Notes: generated from the letters alone by a model not told the origin. Numbered from the stretch's first letter, positions 54,282 to 63,490 are shown. The stretch: DNA of 64,000 nt from Pseudomonas sp. NCCP-436 (GCF_019656335.1 NZ_BPLZ01000001.1:186001-250000); one strand, 5' to 3'. Program-made: numbers and translations.

Positions 54282-54291
54282 TGTGATCACA
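54282..54291. promoter_or_regulatory. Operator candidate, copy 2 (TGTGATCACA)
   Basis: The same 10-bp palindrome core 11 bp before the SDR start at 54303. Centre-to-centre distance from copy 1 is 63 bp, six helical turns, suitable for a looped repressor complex. Confidence 0.6.
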
Positions 54292-54302
54292 GGGAATCTG
54301 TC

Positions 54303-55082
54303 ATGACTGAGATATTGAGCGGGCAGGTTGCGTTGGTCAGTGGTGCCGGCGCCCATGACGGGATCGGTATGGCCATCGCCCGGCAACTGGCTCGACAGGG
54401 GGCGCGGGTACTGCTGACAGCCAGCAGCGAGCGTGTCCACCAGCGCGTTGCCGAGTTGCATGCCGAGGGTTTCAGCGCCGCCGCTGCGGTGGCGGATCTG
54501 ACCGACGAGAATCAGGTCCGGCGTTTGGCGGACTGGGCTCAGGCTCAGTTCGGCCCGGTGCAGATCCTGGTGAACAATGCCGGGATGGCCATGCAGGGTA
54601 GCCCGGAACCCTTTGCCGAAGTGGTGGCAATGGATCTTCCCACCTGGGAGCTATCGATCTCGCGCAACCTGAGCACGGCCTTCCTGCTGACCCGGGCGCT
54701 GCTACCGGGCATGCTTGAGCGCGGCTACGGACGCATCGTCAATATCAGCTCCACCACAGGCACCCGTGGCGCCAATGTCGGCGAGGCCGCCTATGCCGCC
54801 GCCAAGGCCGGCATGCTGGGGCTGAGCATGGGGCTGGCGCTGGAGGTGGCAAGGCTGGGCGTGACGGTCAACAGTGTGGCACCCGGCTGGATCGCCACCG
54901 GTTCCAGTACCGAGGAGGAGCGTCACGCCGCCAGCTATACGCCCATGGGCCGCGCCGGACGCCCTGAGGAGGTGGCCGCAGCTGTGGCTTTCCTCGCCTC
55001 ACCGCTGGCCAGCTACATCACCGGCGAAGTGCTGGTGGTGGACGGTGGCAACTGCCTGATCGAAAACAAGGCGCCCTGCTAG
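54303..55082 (+). CDS. Short-chain dehydrogenase/reductase (second of two)
   Basis: The product has 259 residues. It has the cofactor loop [14 protein letters not shown], the NNAG motif ([10 protein letters not shown]), the Ser in [10 protein letters not shown] and YAAAK for catalysis. The C-terminal segment ([15 protein letters not shown]) is classical. It is divergent from the aminotransferase gene and lies upstream of the GntR regulator gene. Substrate unknown. Confidence 0.9.
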   Translation: MTEILSGQVALVSGAGAHDGIGMAIARQLARQGARVLLTASSERVHQRVAELHAEGFSAAAAVADLTDENQVRRLADWAQAQFGPVQILVNNAGMAMQGSPEPFAEVVAMDLPTWELSISRNLSTAFLLTRALLPGMLERGYGRIVNISSTTGTRGANVGEAAYAAAKAGMLGLSMGLALEVARLGVTVNSVAPGWIATGSSTEEERHAASYTPMGRAGRPEEVAAAVAFLASPLASYITGEVLVVDGGNCLIENKAPC

Positions 55083-55230
55083 CTGCTGCGCTGATCTGCT
55101 GTCGCAGCACATGCTCACTGGCCAGGGGCGGTCAGCTTCGATTTAACTTTCAGAACCGTGGAGAATTCCATGCGCAACTGTCTGCTTACCTTGTCCCAGC
55201 TTCCTGCACCACCAGGAGGGCACTGAAATC

Positions 55231-55881
55231 ATGGCCGACAACCTGCAGGAGGTGATGTATCAGAATCTGCGTTCGGCTCTGCTGGCTGGGCGTTTTCAGC
55301 CGGGGCAGCGGCTGAAGATCCGTGATCTGGCCGCGCTCTGGGGAACCAGTTCGATGCCGGTGCGGGCGGCGCTGCAGCGGCTGGTGGCCGAGGGCGCGCT
55401 GGAGGGGGAGCCGCAGCGTTCGGTACGCGTGCCGCAGATGACCCGTGAGCGTTATGAGGCGATCTTTCAGGTGCGCATCGCTCTGGAAGGGCTGGCGGTG
55501 GAGCTGGCCGTGCCGCGCCTGGGCGCGGAGGATCTGGCGAAGCTGCGTGACTGCGTGGCGCAAATGGAGGCCGCTATCGGCCTGCGACAGGTGCAATCCT
55601 ATCTGGAGGCCAACAGCCGTTTCCATTTGCTGCTATACGGCGCGTGCGGCAATCCGGTGCTTTTGCGTTCGATCGAGTCTCTTTGGCTGCAGATAGGACC
55701 TTTTTTCAACCAGTTGTTTACCGAGTCCGACCTGTCGTTGCGCCTCAACGATTTTCACGAACAAGCCTTTGCCGCCATTGAGACCGGCGATGCACAGGGG
55801 GCCAGGCAGGCCATGGAGCAGGATATGACCTATTTCGCTCGCTATCTGCTCAACTTGCTGGCGCTGCAGGAGGGGACATAG
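55231..55881 (+). CDS. GntR-family transcriptional regulator with FCD domain
   Basis: The product has 216 residues. The winged helix (about 5-70: RLKIRDLAALWGTSSMPVRA ALQRLV split by the motif) is GntR type; the C-terminal helical FCD domain has NSRFHLLLYGACGNPVLLRS and FHEQAFAAIETGD, with the His residues that bind a metal and carboxylate ligand. It probably senses a catabolite and controls the divergent cluster through TGTGATCACA. AGGAGGG is 9 bases before the ATG. It is convergent with the SMI1/KNR4 gene, 10 bases away. Confidence 0.9.
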   Translation: MADNLQEVMYQNLRSALLAGRFQPGQRLKIRDLAALWGTSSMPVRAALQRLVAEGALEGEPQRSVRVPQMTRERYEAIFQVRIALEGLAVELAVPRLGAEDLAKLRDCVAQMEAAIGLRQVQSYLEANSRFHLLLYGACGNPVLLRSIESLWLQIGPFFNQLFTESDLSLRLNDFHEQAFAAIETGDAQGARQAMEQDMTYFARYLLNLLALQEGT

Positions 55882-55891
55882 TCTGTGAGGC

Positions 55892-56299
55892 CTAGCTTTC
55901 CAGCCAGACGTCGCGGCACCAGTGCCAGACCGAGTCCCAGCTCTCGTCGGTCAGTTCGCCTTCGTCGCCATCCCACAGCCAGACCGTGCCCTCCACGTCC
56001 ACCGCATAGTAGTTGCGGCCGTCCTGGCACAGTGGCACCAGGTCGCGTGGCAGGCCGAGATCCCAGGCCTGGGCGGCTACTTCGGGCAGGTAGGTGTGCG
56101 ACTGCGGGTCGCTGGCGGTGACCGGCTCCAGGCGGCCGTAGACCACATCGCTGGCCTTGAGCAGGAATTCACGCAGCTCAAAGGGCAGGTGGATCAGGAT
56201 CTGCTCTTGGATCTCGACCAGGGTTTCCTCGTCCGGCAGCTCCAAGGGGACCGGAACCGGCTCGTTGAGTTCGCGCAGTTGTTCGATAACTTCTTCCAT
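55892..56299 (-). CDS. SMI1/KNR4 (SUKH) family protein
   Basis: The product has 135 residues from ATG 56299, with CAGGAG upstream. The composition and WDLGLPRDLVPLCQDGRNYY, then WLWDGDEGELTDESWDSVW, match the SUKH superfamily, many of whose members are immunity proteins against polymorphic toxins. No toxin gene is adjacent here, so a housekeeping or orphan-immunity role is possible. It is divergent from a diguanylate cyclase gene. Confidence 0.8.
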   Translation of the reverse strand: MEEVIEQLRELNEPVPVPLELPDEETLVEIQEQILIHLPFELREFLLKASDVVYGRLEPVTASDPQSHTYLPEVAAQAWDLGLPRDLVPLCQDGRNYYAVDVEGTVWLWDGDEGELTDESWDSVWHWCRDVWLES

Positions 56300-56519
56300 T
56301 GGGCGACTCCTGCAGATTGAGGAAGCGTTTATACCGAAGCCTTGGGGCACTGTCTGCCCGCAGGCAAGGTTTTGATCGACTGCGACGCTGGCAAGAAGGT
56401 GACACCTTTGCGAGCATATCCGGGTTGGTCGATTGTGGATAAATTCCCAGAGTGCTCGTTGCCTCGCAGGAGGCGCGGTGTCCCGGATCGTCGTACTGTT
56501 GTTCAATTCAGGAAATCTT

Positions 56520-57890
56520 ATGTTGTCTCTCTCTATCGATCAGCAGGTACAGCAGTGGCGATTGCTGCTCGCACAATTCCCTGCCAGCCTCGCGGTACGG
56601 CTGCAGGAGCTGATCGAGCGTCATCAGGCTGAGCTGGCCGGCTATTTTTACGAGCGGATGCTGGCCGACGAGGCCGCTTCGCAGTTTCTTTCCCATGACG
56701 AGGTCAAGCTACGTCTGGATAGTGCGCTGCAGCGTTGGTTGCGAATGCTGTTTTCCGCCTCGCTGACCAACGACCTGCAGCCGCTGGTGGGGCTGCAGAA
56801 GCAGGTCGGCGAGATCCACGCGCGCATCGGCGTGCCGGTACATCTGGTGTTGCAAGGCGCCGGCTGCCTGAAGCGGCGCTTCTATGCCCTGCTTGAAGAT
56901 GAGGGCTGGAGCGATGCTGACAGACTGCTGGCGCAACGCATGTTCGTCGAGCTGATCGATCACGCCATGGAGATCATCAGCCGTGCCTATGCCAGCTCGC
57001 ACGATCGCAACGCGCGCAACGAGGAGGCATACCGGCTGTTTTCGGTAGCGCAGAACGTCGGTGCCGAGAAGGAGCGTCAGCGTGCCGCCCTGCTGGACTG
57101 GGAGAACCAGTTGATGTTCGATCTGGCCATGGGCCTGGAGTCCCAGCAGTTGCCACGCTTGGGCGCTTCCGAGTTTGGTCTGTGGTTCCGCCACAAGGGT
57201 TCGTACGCCTTTCAGGGCACCACAGAGGTGAATCAGATCCTGGAAAGCATGGAGCGTATCGATAACGTACTGCTGCCCATGTTTGGCGGCAGAGAGGTGG
57301 ATGCCGAGACGCGCATGCAGCGGTTACGTGACTTGCGTGAGCAGGCCAAGAGTGTGGTTTTCCACCTCGATACGCTGTTTGAACAGGTCAATGAACTGGA
57401 GAGCGGCCGCGATGTGCTCACGCGCATGCTCAATCGCAAGTTCCTGCCGGTGGTAATGGCCAAGGAGGTGGCCTACTCGCGCAAGAGCGGGCGGCCGTTC
57501 GCCGTGCTGGCCATCGACATCGACCACTTCAAGATGATTAACGATACCCACGGTCACGAGGCCGGCGATCTGGTGTTGCAGCAGGTTGCTCTGCTGTTGA
57601 GCAACCACAGTCGTGGCGGTGACTATGTGTTCCGACTTGGTGGCGAGGAGTTCCTTATGCTGCTGGTGGATATCAGTGCGTCCGGCGCGGTGGGGGTAGC
57701 CGACAAGCTGCGCCGGCAGGTCGAGAAGGAGGTGTTCCGCCTGCCGCGTGAGCAGAGCCTGCAGCTCACCATCAGTGTTGGCGTGGCCGGCCATGACGGC
57801 CATCCGGATTACCAGAATCTGCTGCGCGCAGCTGACGAGGCGCTGTATCGCGCCAAGCACGGTGGGCGCAACCGCGTCGAGCTGGCCTGA
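56520..57890 (+). CDS. Globin-coupled diguanylate cyclase (DosC-like)
   Basis: The product has 456 residues. Residues about 10-155 form a protoglobin-type sensor domain; His100 in QVGEIHARIGVP is the likely proximal heme ligand. A helical linker (160-290) leads to the GGDEF domain, with RLGGEEF near 373-378 and an inhibitory RGGD five residues before it. It probably makes c-di-GMP in response to oxygen or another gas, as E. coli DosC does. The ATG at 56520 has AGGAAA upstream. A strong terminator follows. Confidence 0.9.
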   Translation: MLSLSIDQQVQQWRLLLAQFPASLAVRLQELIERHQAELAGYFYERMLADEAASQFLSHDEVKLRLDSALQRWLRMLFSASLTNDLQPLVGLQKQVGEIHARIGVPVHLVLQGAGCLKRRFYALLEDEGWSDADRLLAQRMFVELIDHAMEIISRAYASSHDRNARNEEAYRLFSVAQNVGAEKERQRAALLDWENQLMFDLAMGLESQQLPRLGASEFGLWFRHKGSYAFQGTTEVNQILESMERIDNVLLPMFGGREVDAETRMQRLRDLREQAKSVVFHLDTLFEQVNELESGRDVLTRMLNRKFLPVVMAKEVAYSRKSGRPFAVLAIDIDHFKMINDTHGHEAGDLVLQQVALLLSNHSRGGDYVFRLGGEEFLMLLVDISASGAVGVADKLRRQVEKEVFRLPREQSLQLTISVGVAGHDGHPDYQNLLRAADEALYRAKHGGRNRVELA

Positions 57891-57898
57891 AACGAACG

Positions 57899-57928
57899 AA
57901 AAGGCCCGGGGAAGCTCCCGGGCCTTTT
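57899..57928. terminator. Terminator, possibly bidirectional
   Basis: AAAAGGCCCGGG-GAAGCT-CCCGGGCCTTTT is a 12-bp stem with A and T tracts on both sides, so it can end transcripts from both the diguanylate cyclase gene and the convergent Tim44-like gene. Confidence 0.92.
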
Positions 57929-57974
57929 GGTCTTGCGCAAGATGGAACCCGGCCTTGGCCGGGCTTCGCCAGTA

Positions 57975-58832
57975 TCAGTTCTGACGGATACCGGCGACCA
58001 GCCAGGGCTGGTTTTCGCCCTGCACGCGCTCCAGACGCCAGCTCTCGCTGAACGGCTCGCCCTGGTCGAAGCGCGAGGTCTTGGCCACGCCGCTGAAGGT
58101 CAGGGTGGCGATGGTCTTCTCGGCATTGTCGTCGACGCCGTCGAGTTGTACCTGCAGGTTGTCGATGTAGGTGGACTGGAAACCGTCGCCCAGCTCGGCG
58201 CGTTCGCGCTTGAGGAATTCCAGCAGTTGCGGGGTGACGAACTCGGCGATCTTGTCCATCTCGTTGGCATCCCAGTGCTGCTGCAGGCTCATGAAGTGCT
58301 CACGGCCGGCGGCAATGAAGCTCTGCTCGTTGAACCAGGCCGGAGCATTGATTACCGGGGCAGCCGGGGCCAGACGGGAGCCAAAAATATTGCTGCCAGC
58401 GGCTGGCGCAGCGGGGCTGTCCGGCATTTCGCGCTGGAAGGGGACGCCACCGGCGGCGGCCATTTGCGGTTGCTGGCGGGCACGGCGTGCGGCGAGGAAG
58501 CGGAACAGCAGGAAGGCGATCAGGCCGAAGATCAGGAAGTCCATGATCTGCAGGCCTTCGAAGCCGTCACCCATCAACATCGAAGCCAGCAGGCCGCCAG
58601 CAGCCAGACCGGCCAGTGGGCCGAGCCAGCGCGAGGCGCCACTGGCCGCGGCAGCCGGTTGCTGGCGACCGGGCGCCTGAGCGGTAGGTTGCGTCTGCGG
58701 AGCAGCCTGACGGGTCTGGTGGCTCGGCGCAGAGCCGAAGGATTTGCCGCCGCCGAAGCGCTTGGCGTGGGCCTCGAAACTGAAGGTCAGTGCCAGGCAG
58801 ATCACCATGGCGATACTGAGGAGACGCTGCAT
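57975..58832 (-). CDS. Tim44-like domain protein
   Basis: The product has 285 residues from ATG 58832; an in-frame GTG precedes it by one codon. A signal sequence (about 1-23, ending SFEAHA) is followed by a Gln/Ala/Pro-rich low-complexity linker, two hydrophobic helices (SRWLGPLAGLAAGGLLASML and IMDFLIFGLIAFLLFRFLAA), then the Tim44-like C-terminal domain (WDANEMDKIAEFVTPQLLEF). Function in bacteria unknown; membrane-associated. Confidence 0.88.
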   Translation of the reverse strand: MQRLLSIAMVICLALTFSFEAHAKRFGGGKSFGSAPSHQTRQAAPQTQPTAQAPGRQQPAAAASGASRWLGPLAGLAAGGLLASMLMGDGFEGLQIMDFLIFGLIAFLLFRFLAARRARQQPQMAAAGGVPFQREMPDSPAAPAAGSNIFGSRLAPAAPVINAPAWFNEQSFIAAGREHFMSLQQHWDANEMDKIAEFVTPQLLEFLKRERAELGDGFQSTYIDNLQVQLDGVDDNAEKTIATLTFSGVAKTSRFDQGEPFSESWRLERVQGENQPWLVAGIRQN

Positions 58833-58977
58833 CACGGTTTTCTCTCTTGTGGGAAACGCTGGCGGGCATCTTGCCCGTCATGCGCGGCGCTGACTAGTCA
58901 CAGAATGTTTCCGGCTTTTGCCCGGGATCGCCGCCACGGATGCAGCCACAGTGCCGGTGACATAACAGTCGGTATGC

Positions 58978-60066
58978 TCAGCGCCAGTTATACAGCTCCT
59001 GCTCCGACAGCCTGTGCATCGACTCGGCCTGGGCCTGGAAGGCCTTCATCGAAGCTCGGATGCGGCCGTTCAGTTCGTTCTGCGCCGCCAGCTCGGTCAG
59101 TACCTGTTCGGTCTCGCGCTGCATGGCCTGCAGTACTTCGTCGGGGAAGCGCTTGAGCAGGGTGCCGTGTTTTTTCAGCTCATCCAGAGCCAGAGCATTG
59201 TGGAATACGTAGTCGTCCATCATGTCGAGGGTTGAAGCCCGGGCCGCCTCGCGGACGATGGCCTGCAGATCAGATGGCAGGGCATCGAAGGCCTTCTGGT
59301 TGATCAGCAGTTCCAGCACCGATTGCGGTTCCTGCCAGCCCGGATAGTAGTAGTACCGTGCAGCCTTGTGCAGGCCGAAGGCCAGGTCGTTGTACGGGCT
59401 GACCCAGTCGGTAGCATCGATGGCGCCGCTCTGCAGCGCGGTGAAGATTTCGCCGCCCGGCAGTACCACGGTGGTGGCGCCGAGGCGGCTCCAGACCTCG
59501 CCGCCAAGCCCGGGCATGCGGATCTTCAGGCCGCGGATGTCGTCCAGGCCATTGATCTCCTTGTTGAACCAGCCGCCCATCTGCATGGTGCTGTTGCCGG
59601 CGGTCAGCGGTTTCACGCCAAACGGTGCGTAGGCCTCGTCCCATAGCGCCTGACCGCCGCCATGGCTGAGCCAGGCGTTCATCTCCAGGGTGGAAAGGCC
59701 GAATGGTACGGCCCCGAAGAATTGCGCGGCCGGAACCTTGCCCTTCCAGTAGTAAGGAGTGCCGTGGCCCAGTTGGGCAGTGCCGCGTGAGACGGCATCG
59801 AACACTTCCAGGGCCGGAACCAGTTCGCCGGCGGCGTAGACCTTCACTGTCAGGCGTCCGGCGCTCATGGCGTTGATGCGTTCGGCCAGGCGTTCGGCAG
59901 CGGTACCAGTGCCTGGCGCGTTCTTTGGCCAGGTGGTGACCATTTTCCAGTAAAAGCTCTGTGCCGGCGTGACGGCTTGGGTAGCAGGCGCCGGCTCGTC
60001 CTTGCAGCCGGTCAGGCCAAAGGCAAGCAGGGGCAGAAGTAGCAGGGAGGCAAGGCGCATGGGCAT
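58978..60066 (-). CDS. TRAP transporter substrate-binding lipoprotein, TakP-like (copy 1)
   Basis: The product has 362 residues. Lipobox LTGC gives a lipid-anchored periplasmic protein. The DctP-fold sequence (WKMVTTWPKNAPGTGTAAER; MPGLGGEVWSRLGATTVVLP; SGAIDATDWVSPYND) resembles TakP and other 2-oxoacid-binding TRAP proteins. It is highly similar along its length to the upstream gene at 60113-61216, so this is a tandem duplication. No TRAP membrane subunits (DctQ, DctM) are adjacent, so it must use a permease encoded elsewhere. Confidence 0.88.
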   Translation of the reverse strand: MPMRLASLLLLPLLAFGLTGCKDEPAPATQAVTPAQSFYWKMVTTWPKNAPGTGTAAERLAERINAMSAGRLTVKVYAAGELVPALEVFDAVSRGTAQLGHGTPYYWKGKVPAAQFFGAVPFGLSTLEMNAWLSHGGGQALWDEAYAPFGVKPLTAGNSTMQMGGWFNKEINGLDDIRGLKIRMPGLGGEVWSRLGATTVVLPGGEIFTALQSGAIDATDWVSPYNDLAFGLHKAARYYYYPGWQEPQSVLELLINQKAFDALPSDLQAIVREAARASTLDMMDDYVFHNALALDELKKHGTLLKRFPDEVLQAMQRETEQVLTELAAQNELNGRIRASMKAFQAQAESMHRLSEQELYNWR

Positions 60067-60082
60067 TGGTCCACATGAAAAG

Positions 60083-60101
60083 CGGGGCCGGTACGGCCCC
60101 G
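60083..60101 (-). terminator. Hairpin between the two TRAP-binding-protein genes
   Basis: Minus-strand CGGGGCCG-TAC-CGGCCCCG (8-bp stem) followed by CTTTTC, ending 17 bases before the copy 1 start. The short T-tract suggests partial termination, which would give the two copies different expression. Confidence 0.55.
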
Positions 60102-60112
60102 TAGATAAGCGA

Positions 60113-61216
60113 TCAACGCCAGTTGTACAGCTCTTTTTCGGACAGCTCGTGCATGGCGCTGGCCTCTTCTAGGAAGGCCTTCTGCGAAGCCAGGATGCGC
60201 GCATGCAGGTCGTTCTCGGCCGCCAGGGCTTCGAGTACGGCCTCGGACTGCTGGCGCATGGCCTGCAGCACGTCGTCGGGGAAGCGGCGGAACTGTACGC
60301 CTTGCTCGCGCAGGCTCTGCAGAGCCTTGGCGTTGTTGAACACGTAGTCATCCATCATGTCCAGGGTGGCGGCGCGGGCGGCTTCGACGACAATGGCCTG
60401 CAGGTCGGCCGGCAGGGCGTCGAAGGCCTTCTGGTTGACCATGGACTCGACTACCGCTTGCGGCTCCTGCCAGCCCGGGTAGTAGTAGTACTTGGCTACC
60501 TTGTGCAGACCGAAAGCCAGGTCGTTGTACGGGCTGACCCAGTCGGTGGCATCGATGGCGCCGGTTTGCAGCGAGGTGAAGATTTCACCGCCGGGCAGGT
60601 TGATGGTGGTGGCGCCGAGTTTGCTCCAGACTTCGCCGCCGAGACCGGGCATGCGCATTTTCAGCCCGTGGATGTCGGCCAGGCTGTTGATTTCCTTGTT
60701 GAACCAGCCGCCCATCTGCATGGTGGTGTTGCCGGCCGCCAGCGGTTTTACGCCGAAGGGGGCGTAGGTTTCTTCCCACAGGGACTGGCCACCACCGTGG
60801 CTGAGCCAGGCGTTCATTTCCAGGGTGGAGAGGCCGAACGGCACGCTGCTGAAGAACTGCGCGGCCGGCACCTTGCCCTTCCAGTAGTAGGGGGTGCCGT
60901 GACCCATTTCGGCGGTGCCGCGGGAAACTGCGTCAAATACTTCCAGTGCCGGCACCAGTTCGCCGGCAGCGTAGACCTTGACGGTCAGGCGCCCGGCGCT
61001 CATGGCATTGATGCGCTCGGCCAGACGCTCGGCAGAAGTCCCCAGGCCGGGAAAGTTTTTCGGCCAGGAAGTGACCATCTTCCAGTGGAAGGTCTGCGCC
61101 GGAGCAGTGCTTGTGGTGGCCGGGGCGGACTCGGCCTTGTTGTCCTCCTTGCAGCCGGCCAGGCCGAAGGCGGCCATCAGAGCCAGGGCAGCGCCGAACA
61201 GGTTACGGCGATTCAT
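60113..61216 (-). CDS. TRAP transporter substrate-binding lipoprotein, TakP-like (copy 2)
   Basis: The product has 367 residues and is nearly collinear with copy 1, differing mainly in the signal region and in scattered positions. The N-terminus MNRRNLFGAALALMAAFGLAGC has a twin-arginine-like start and lipobox LAGC. The same TakP-type signature segments are present (WKMVTSWPKNFPGLGTSAER; MPGLGGEVWSKLGATTINLP). GGAGAA precedes the ATG at 61216. Probably binds a 2-oxoacid or related carboxylate. No permease genes are adjacent. Confidence 0.88.
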   Translation of the reverse strand: MNRRNLFGAALALMAAFGLAGCKEDNKAESAPATTSTAPAQTFHWKMVTSWPKNFPGLGTSAERLAERINAMSAGRLTVKVYAAGELVPALEVFDAVSRGTAEMGHGTPYYWKGKVPAAQFFSSVPFGLSTLEMNAWLSHGGGQSLWEETYAPFGVKPLAAGNTTMQMGGWFNKEINSLADIHGLKMRMPGLGGEVWSKLGATTINLPGGEIFTSLQTGAIDATDWVSPYNDLAFGLHKVAKYYYYPGWQEPQAVVESMVNQKAFDALPADLQAIVVEAARAATLDMMDDYVFNNAKALQSLREQGVQFRRFPDDVLQAMRQQSEAVLEALAAENDLHARILASQKAFLEEASAMHELSEKELYNWR

Positions 61217-61306
61217 TGCGTGTTCTCCAGATACGGTAGTTTGTCGAGGCCGTTCAGGCTGCGCGAGCCGCTTTTCCAGCGGCTGCAGCGCTACCGGAGC
61301 GGCGCC

Positions 61307-63490
61307 TTACAGGGGCTGTAGCTTGGCATACGCCAGCATCAGCCATTTGCTGCCTTCGTTTTCGAAATTCACCTGTACCCGCGCCTGTGCTCCAGCTCCC
61401 TCGAAATTGAGGATGGTACCTTCGCCGAACAGGCTGTGTGATACGCGCTGACCGAGGCTGAAGGGGGTTTGCGGTACGGCACTGCCGGCAAACAGGTTGC
61501 CGCCACCCATCGCACTGGTGCTCACGGGGCGGCTGACGCTGCCTGACAGACGTACTTCCTGAATCAGCGGCGCGGGGATCTCGCGGACGAAGCGCGACAC
61601 CTTGTTATAGGTCTCGCTACCGTAGAGACGCCGGGTTTCGGCGTAACTGATCACCAGCTTCTGCATGGCACGGGTAATGCCGACATAGGCCAGGCGGCGT
61701 TCTTCTTCCAGTCGGCCCGGTTCTTCCAGGCTCATTTTGTGTGGGAACAGGCCCTCCTCCATGCCGACCAGGAACACCAGGGGGAATTCCAGGCCCTTGG
61801 CACTGTGCAGGGTCATCAGTTGAATACTGTCCTCGTTTTCGGCGGCCTGGGTATCACCGGCCTCCAGCGAAGCGTGGGTGAGGAAGGCCTGCAGTGGTGT
61901 CAGCTCGTCGTCCTCGTCGTTTTCAAAGGCGCGTGCGGCGCTGACCAGCTCCTCCAGGTTCTCTACCCGGGCCTGGCCCTTCTCGCCCTTTTCCGCCTCA
62001 TGGTAGGCGAGCAGACCGCTCTTTTCGATGACCACCTGGGTCATCTGGTGCAGGGGCATGGCCAGCACCTGTTTGGCAAGGTTGTCGATCAGCTCGGTGA
62101 AGCCGACCAGCGCGGCGGATGCCCGGCCCGGCAGGGCCTTGTTGGCGAGCATCAGGCGGATCGCCTCCCACATGTGTACACCGTGGCTGCGTGCATATTC
62201 GCGGAGGGCCTCGATGGTCTTCTCGCCGATGCCGCGCGGTGGCACGTTGATGATGCGCTCCAGTGCCGCATCGTTGCCGCGGCCGTCGAGCAGACGCAGA
62301 TAGGCCATGGCGTTCTTGATCTCTGCGCGTTCGAAGAAGCGCTGGCCGCCGTAGATGCGGTAGGGGATCTTTTCGCGCAGCAGCGCCTCCTCCAGCACCC
62401 GCGACTGGGCGTTGGAGCGATACAGGATGGCAATCTCGCTGCGCTTGAGACCGTCCTTGCGCAGGGCGTCCTCGATGCTCTCGACCACGTAGCGTGCTTC
62501 GTCGTGCTCGTTGAAGGCGGCATACAGGGAAAGCGGCTCGCCGTCACCTCCGTCGGTGCGCAATTCCTTGCCGAGGCGCCCCTGGTTGTTGGCGATCAAT
62601 GCGTTGGCGGCATTGAGGATGTTGCCGGTGGAGCGGTAGTTCTGCTCCAGGCGAATGATCTCCGCGTCCGGGAAGTCCTGATCGAACTGCTGGATGTTCT
62701 CGATCCGCGCGCCGCGCCAGCCGTAGATCGACTGGTCGTCGTCGCCAACTACCATCAGGCTCTCGCCGCCCTTGGCGAGAAGGCGCAGCCAGGCGTATTG
62801 CACAGCGTTGGTGTCCTGGAACTCGTCCACCAGAATATGGCGGAAGCGCCGCTGGTAGTGTTCCAGCAGCCCCGGGTTGTCACGCCACAGATCGAGGGCG
62901 CGCAGCAGCAGCTCGGCGAAGTCGATTACGCCGGTGCGCGCGCAGGCTGCCTCATAGGCCTCGTAAATGCCGCGCATGGTGGCCAGGAAAAGGTCGCCGC
63001 TGGCCTGGATGCCGGTCGGGCGGATGCCTTCGTCCTTTTGCCCGTTGATAAACCACTGTGCCTGCTTGGCCGGCCAGCGCTGCTCGTCCAGACCCAGTTC
63101 GCGGATCACTCGCTTGATCAGTCGCTGCTGGTCGTCAGAGTCGAGGATTTGAAAGTTCTCCGCCAGCCCCGCTTCGCGCCAGTGAGCACGCAGCAGTCGA
63201 TGGGCCAGGCCATGGAAAGTGCCGACCCACATACCGGTTGGGCTGATGCCTAGCATCTGTTCGATACGCGCACGCATCTCGGCGGCGGCCTTGTTGGTGA
63301 AGGTCACCGAGAGGATCGAGTGCGGCGAAGCATTCATCCGCTGGATCAGGAAGGCGATACGGTGTACCAGCACCCGAGTCTTGCCGGAGCCGGCACCTGC
63401 CAGCACCAGTTGGCGGCCGGGTGGCGTAGTAACCGCATGGAACTGGGCGGGGTTGAGGTTGTTTAGCTGCTGTTCGAGGTCGTTTTGCAT
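61307..63490 (-). CDS. uvrD: DNA helicase II UvrD
   Basis: The product has 727 residues, full length. SF1 helicase motifs: AGAGSGKT (31-38), VDEFQDTN near 218, VVGDDDQSIYGWRGA, and VGITRAMQKLVISYA near the end. It unwinds DNA in mismatch and nucleotide-excision repair. It is divergent from the partial gene at the window edge. The C-terminal SH3-like fold (RVSHSLFGEGTILNFEG) is intact. Confidence 0.97.
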   Translation of the reverse strand: MQNDLEQQLNNLNPAQFHAVTTPPGRQLVLAGAGSGKTRVLVHRIAFLIQRMNASPHSILSVTFTNKAAAEMRARIEQMLGISPTGMWVGTFHGLAHRLLRAHWREAGLAENFQILDSDDQQRLIKRVIRELGLDEQRWPAKQAQWFINGQKDEGIRPTGIQASGDLFLATMRGIYEAYEAACARTGVIDFAELLLRALDLWRDNPGLLEHYQRRFRHILVDEFQDTNAVQYAWLRLLAKGGESLMVVGDDDQSIYGWRGARIENIQQFDQDFPDAEIIRLEQNYRSTGNILNAANALIANNQGRLGKELRTDGGDGEPLSLYAAFNEHDEARYVVESIEDALRKDGLKRSEIAILYRSNAQSRVLEEALLREKIPYRIYGGQRFFERAEIKNAMAYLRLLDGRGNDAALERIINVPPRGIGEKTIEALREYARSHGVHMWEAIRLMLANKALPGRASAALVGFTELIDNLAKQVLAMPLHQMTQVVIEKSGLLAYHEAEKGEKGQARVENLEELVSAARAFENDEDDELTPLQAFLTHASLEAGDTQAAENEDSIQLMTLHSAKGLEFPLVFLVGMEEGLFPHKMSLEEPGRLEEERRLAYVGITRAMQKLVISYAETRRLYGSETYNKVSRFVREIPAPLIQEVRLSGSVSRPVSTSAMGGGNLFAGSAVPQTPFSLGQRVSHSLFGEGTILNFEGAGAQARVQVNFENEGSKWLMLAYAKLQPL

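Noticed and set aside
54218-54291. CRP/Vfr binding sites (TGTGA..TCACA)
   Set aside because: CRP and Vfr need six bases between TGTGA and TCACA. Here the half-sites abut in a 10-bp palindrome, which fits a GntR-type site better.
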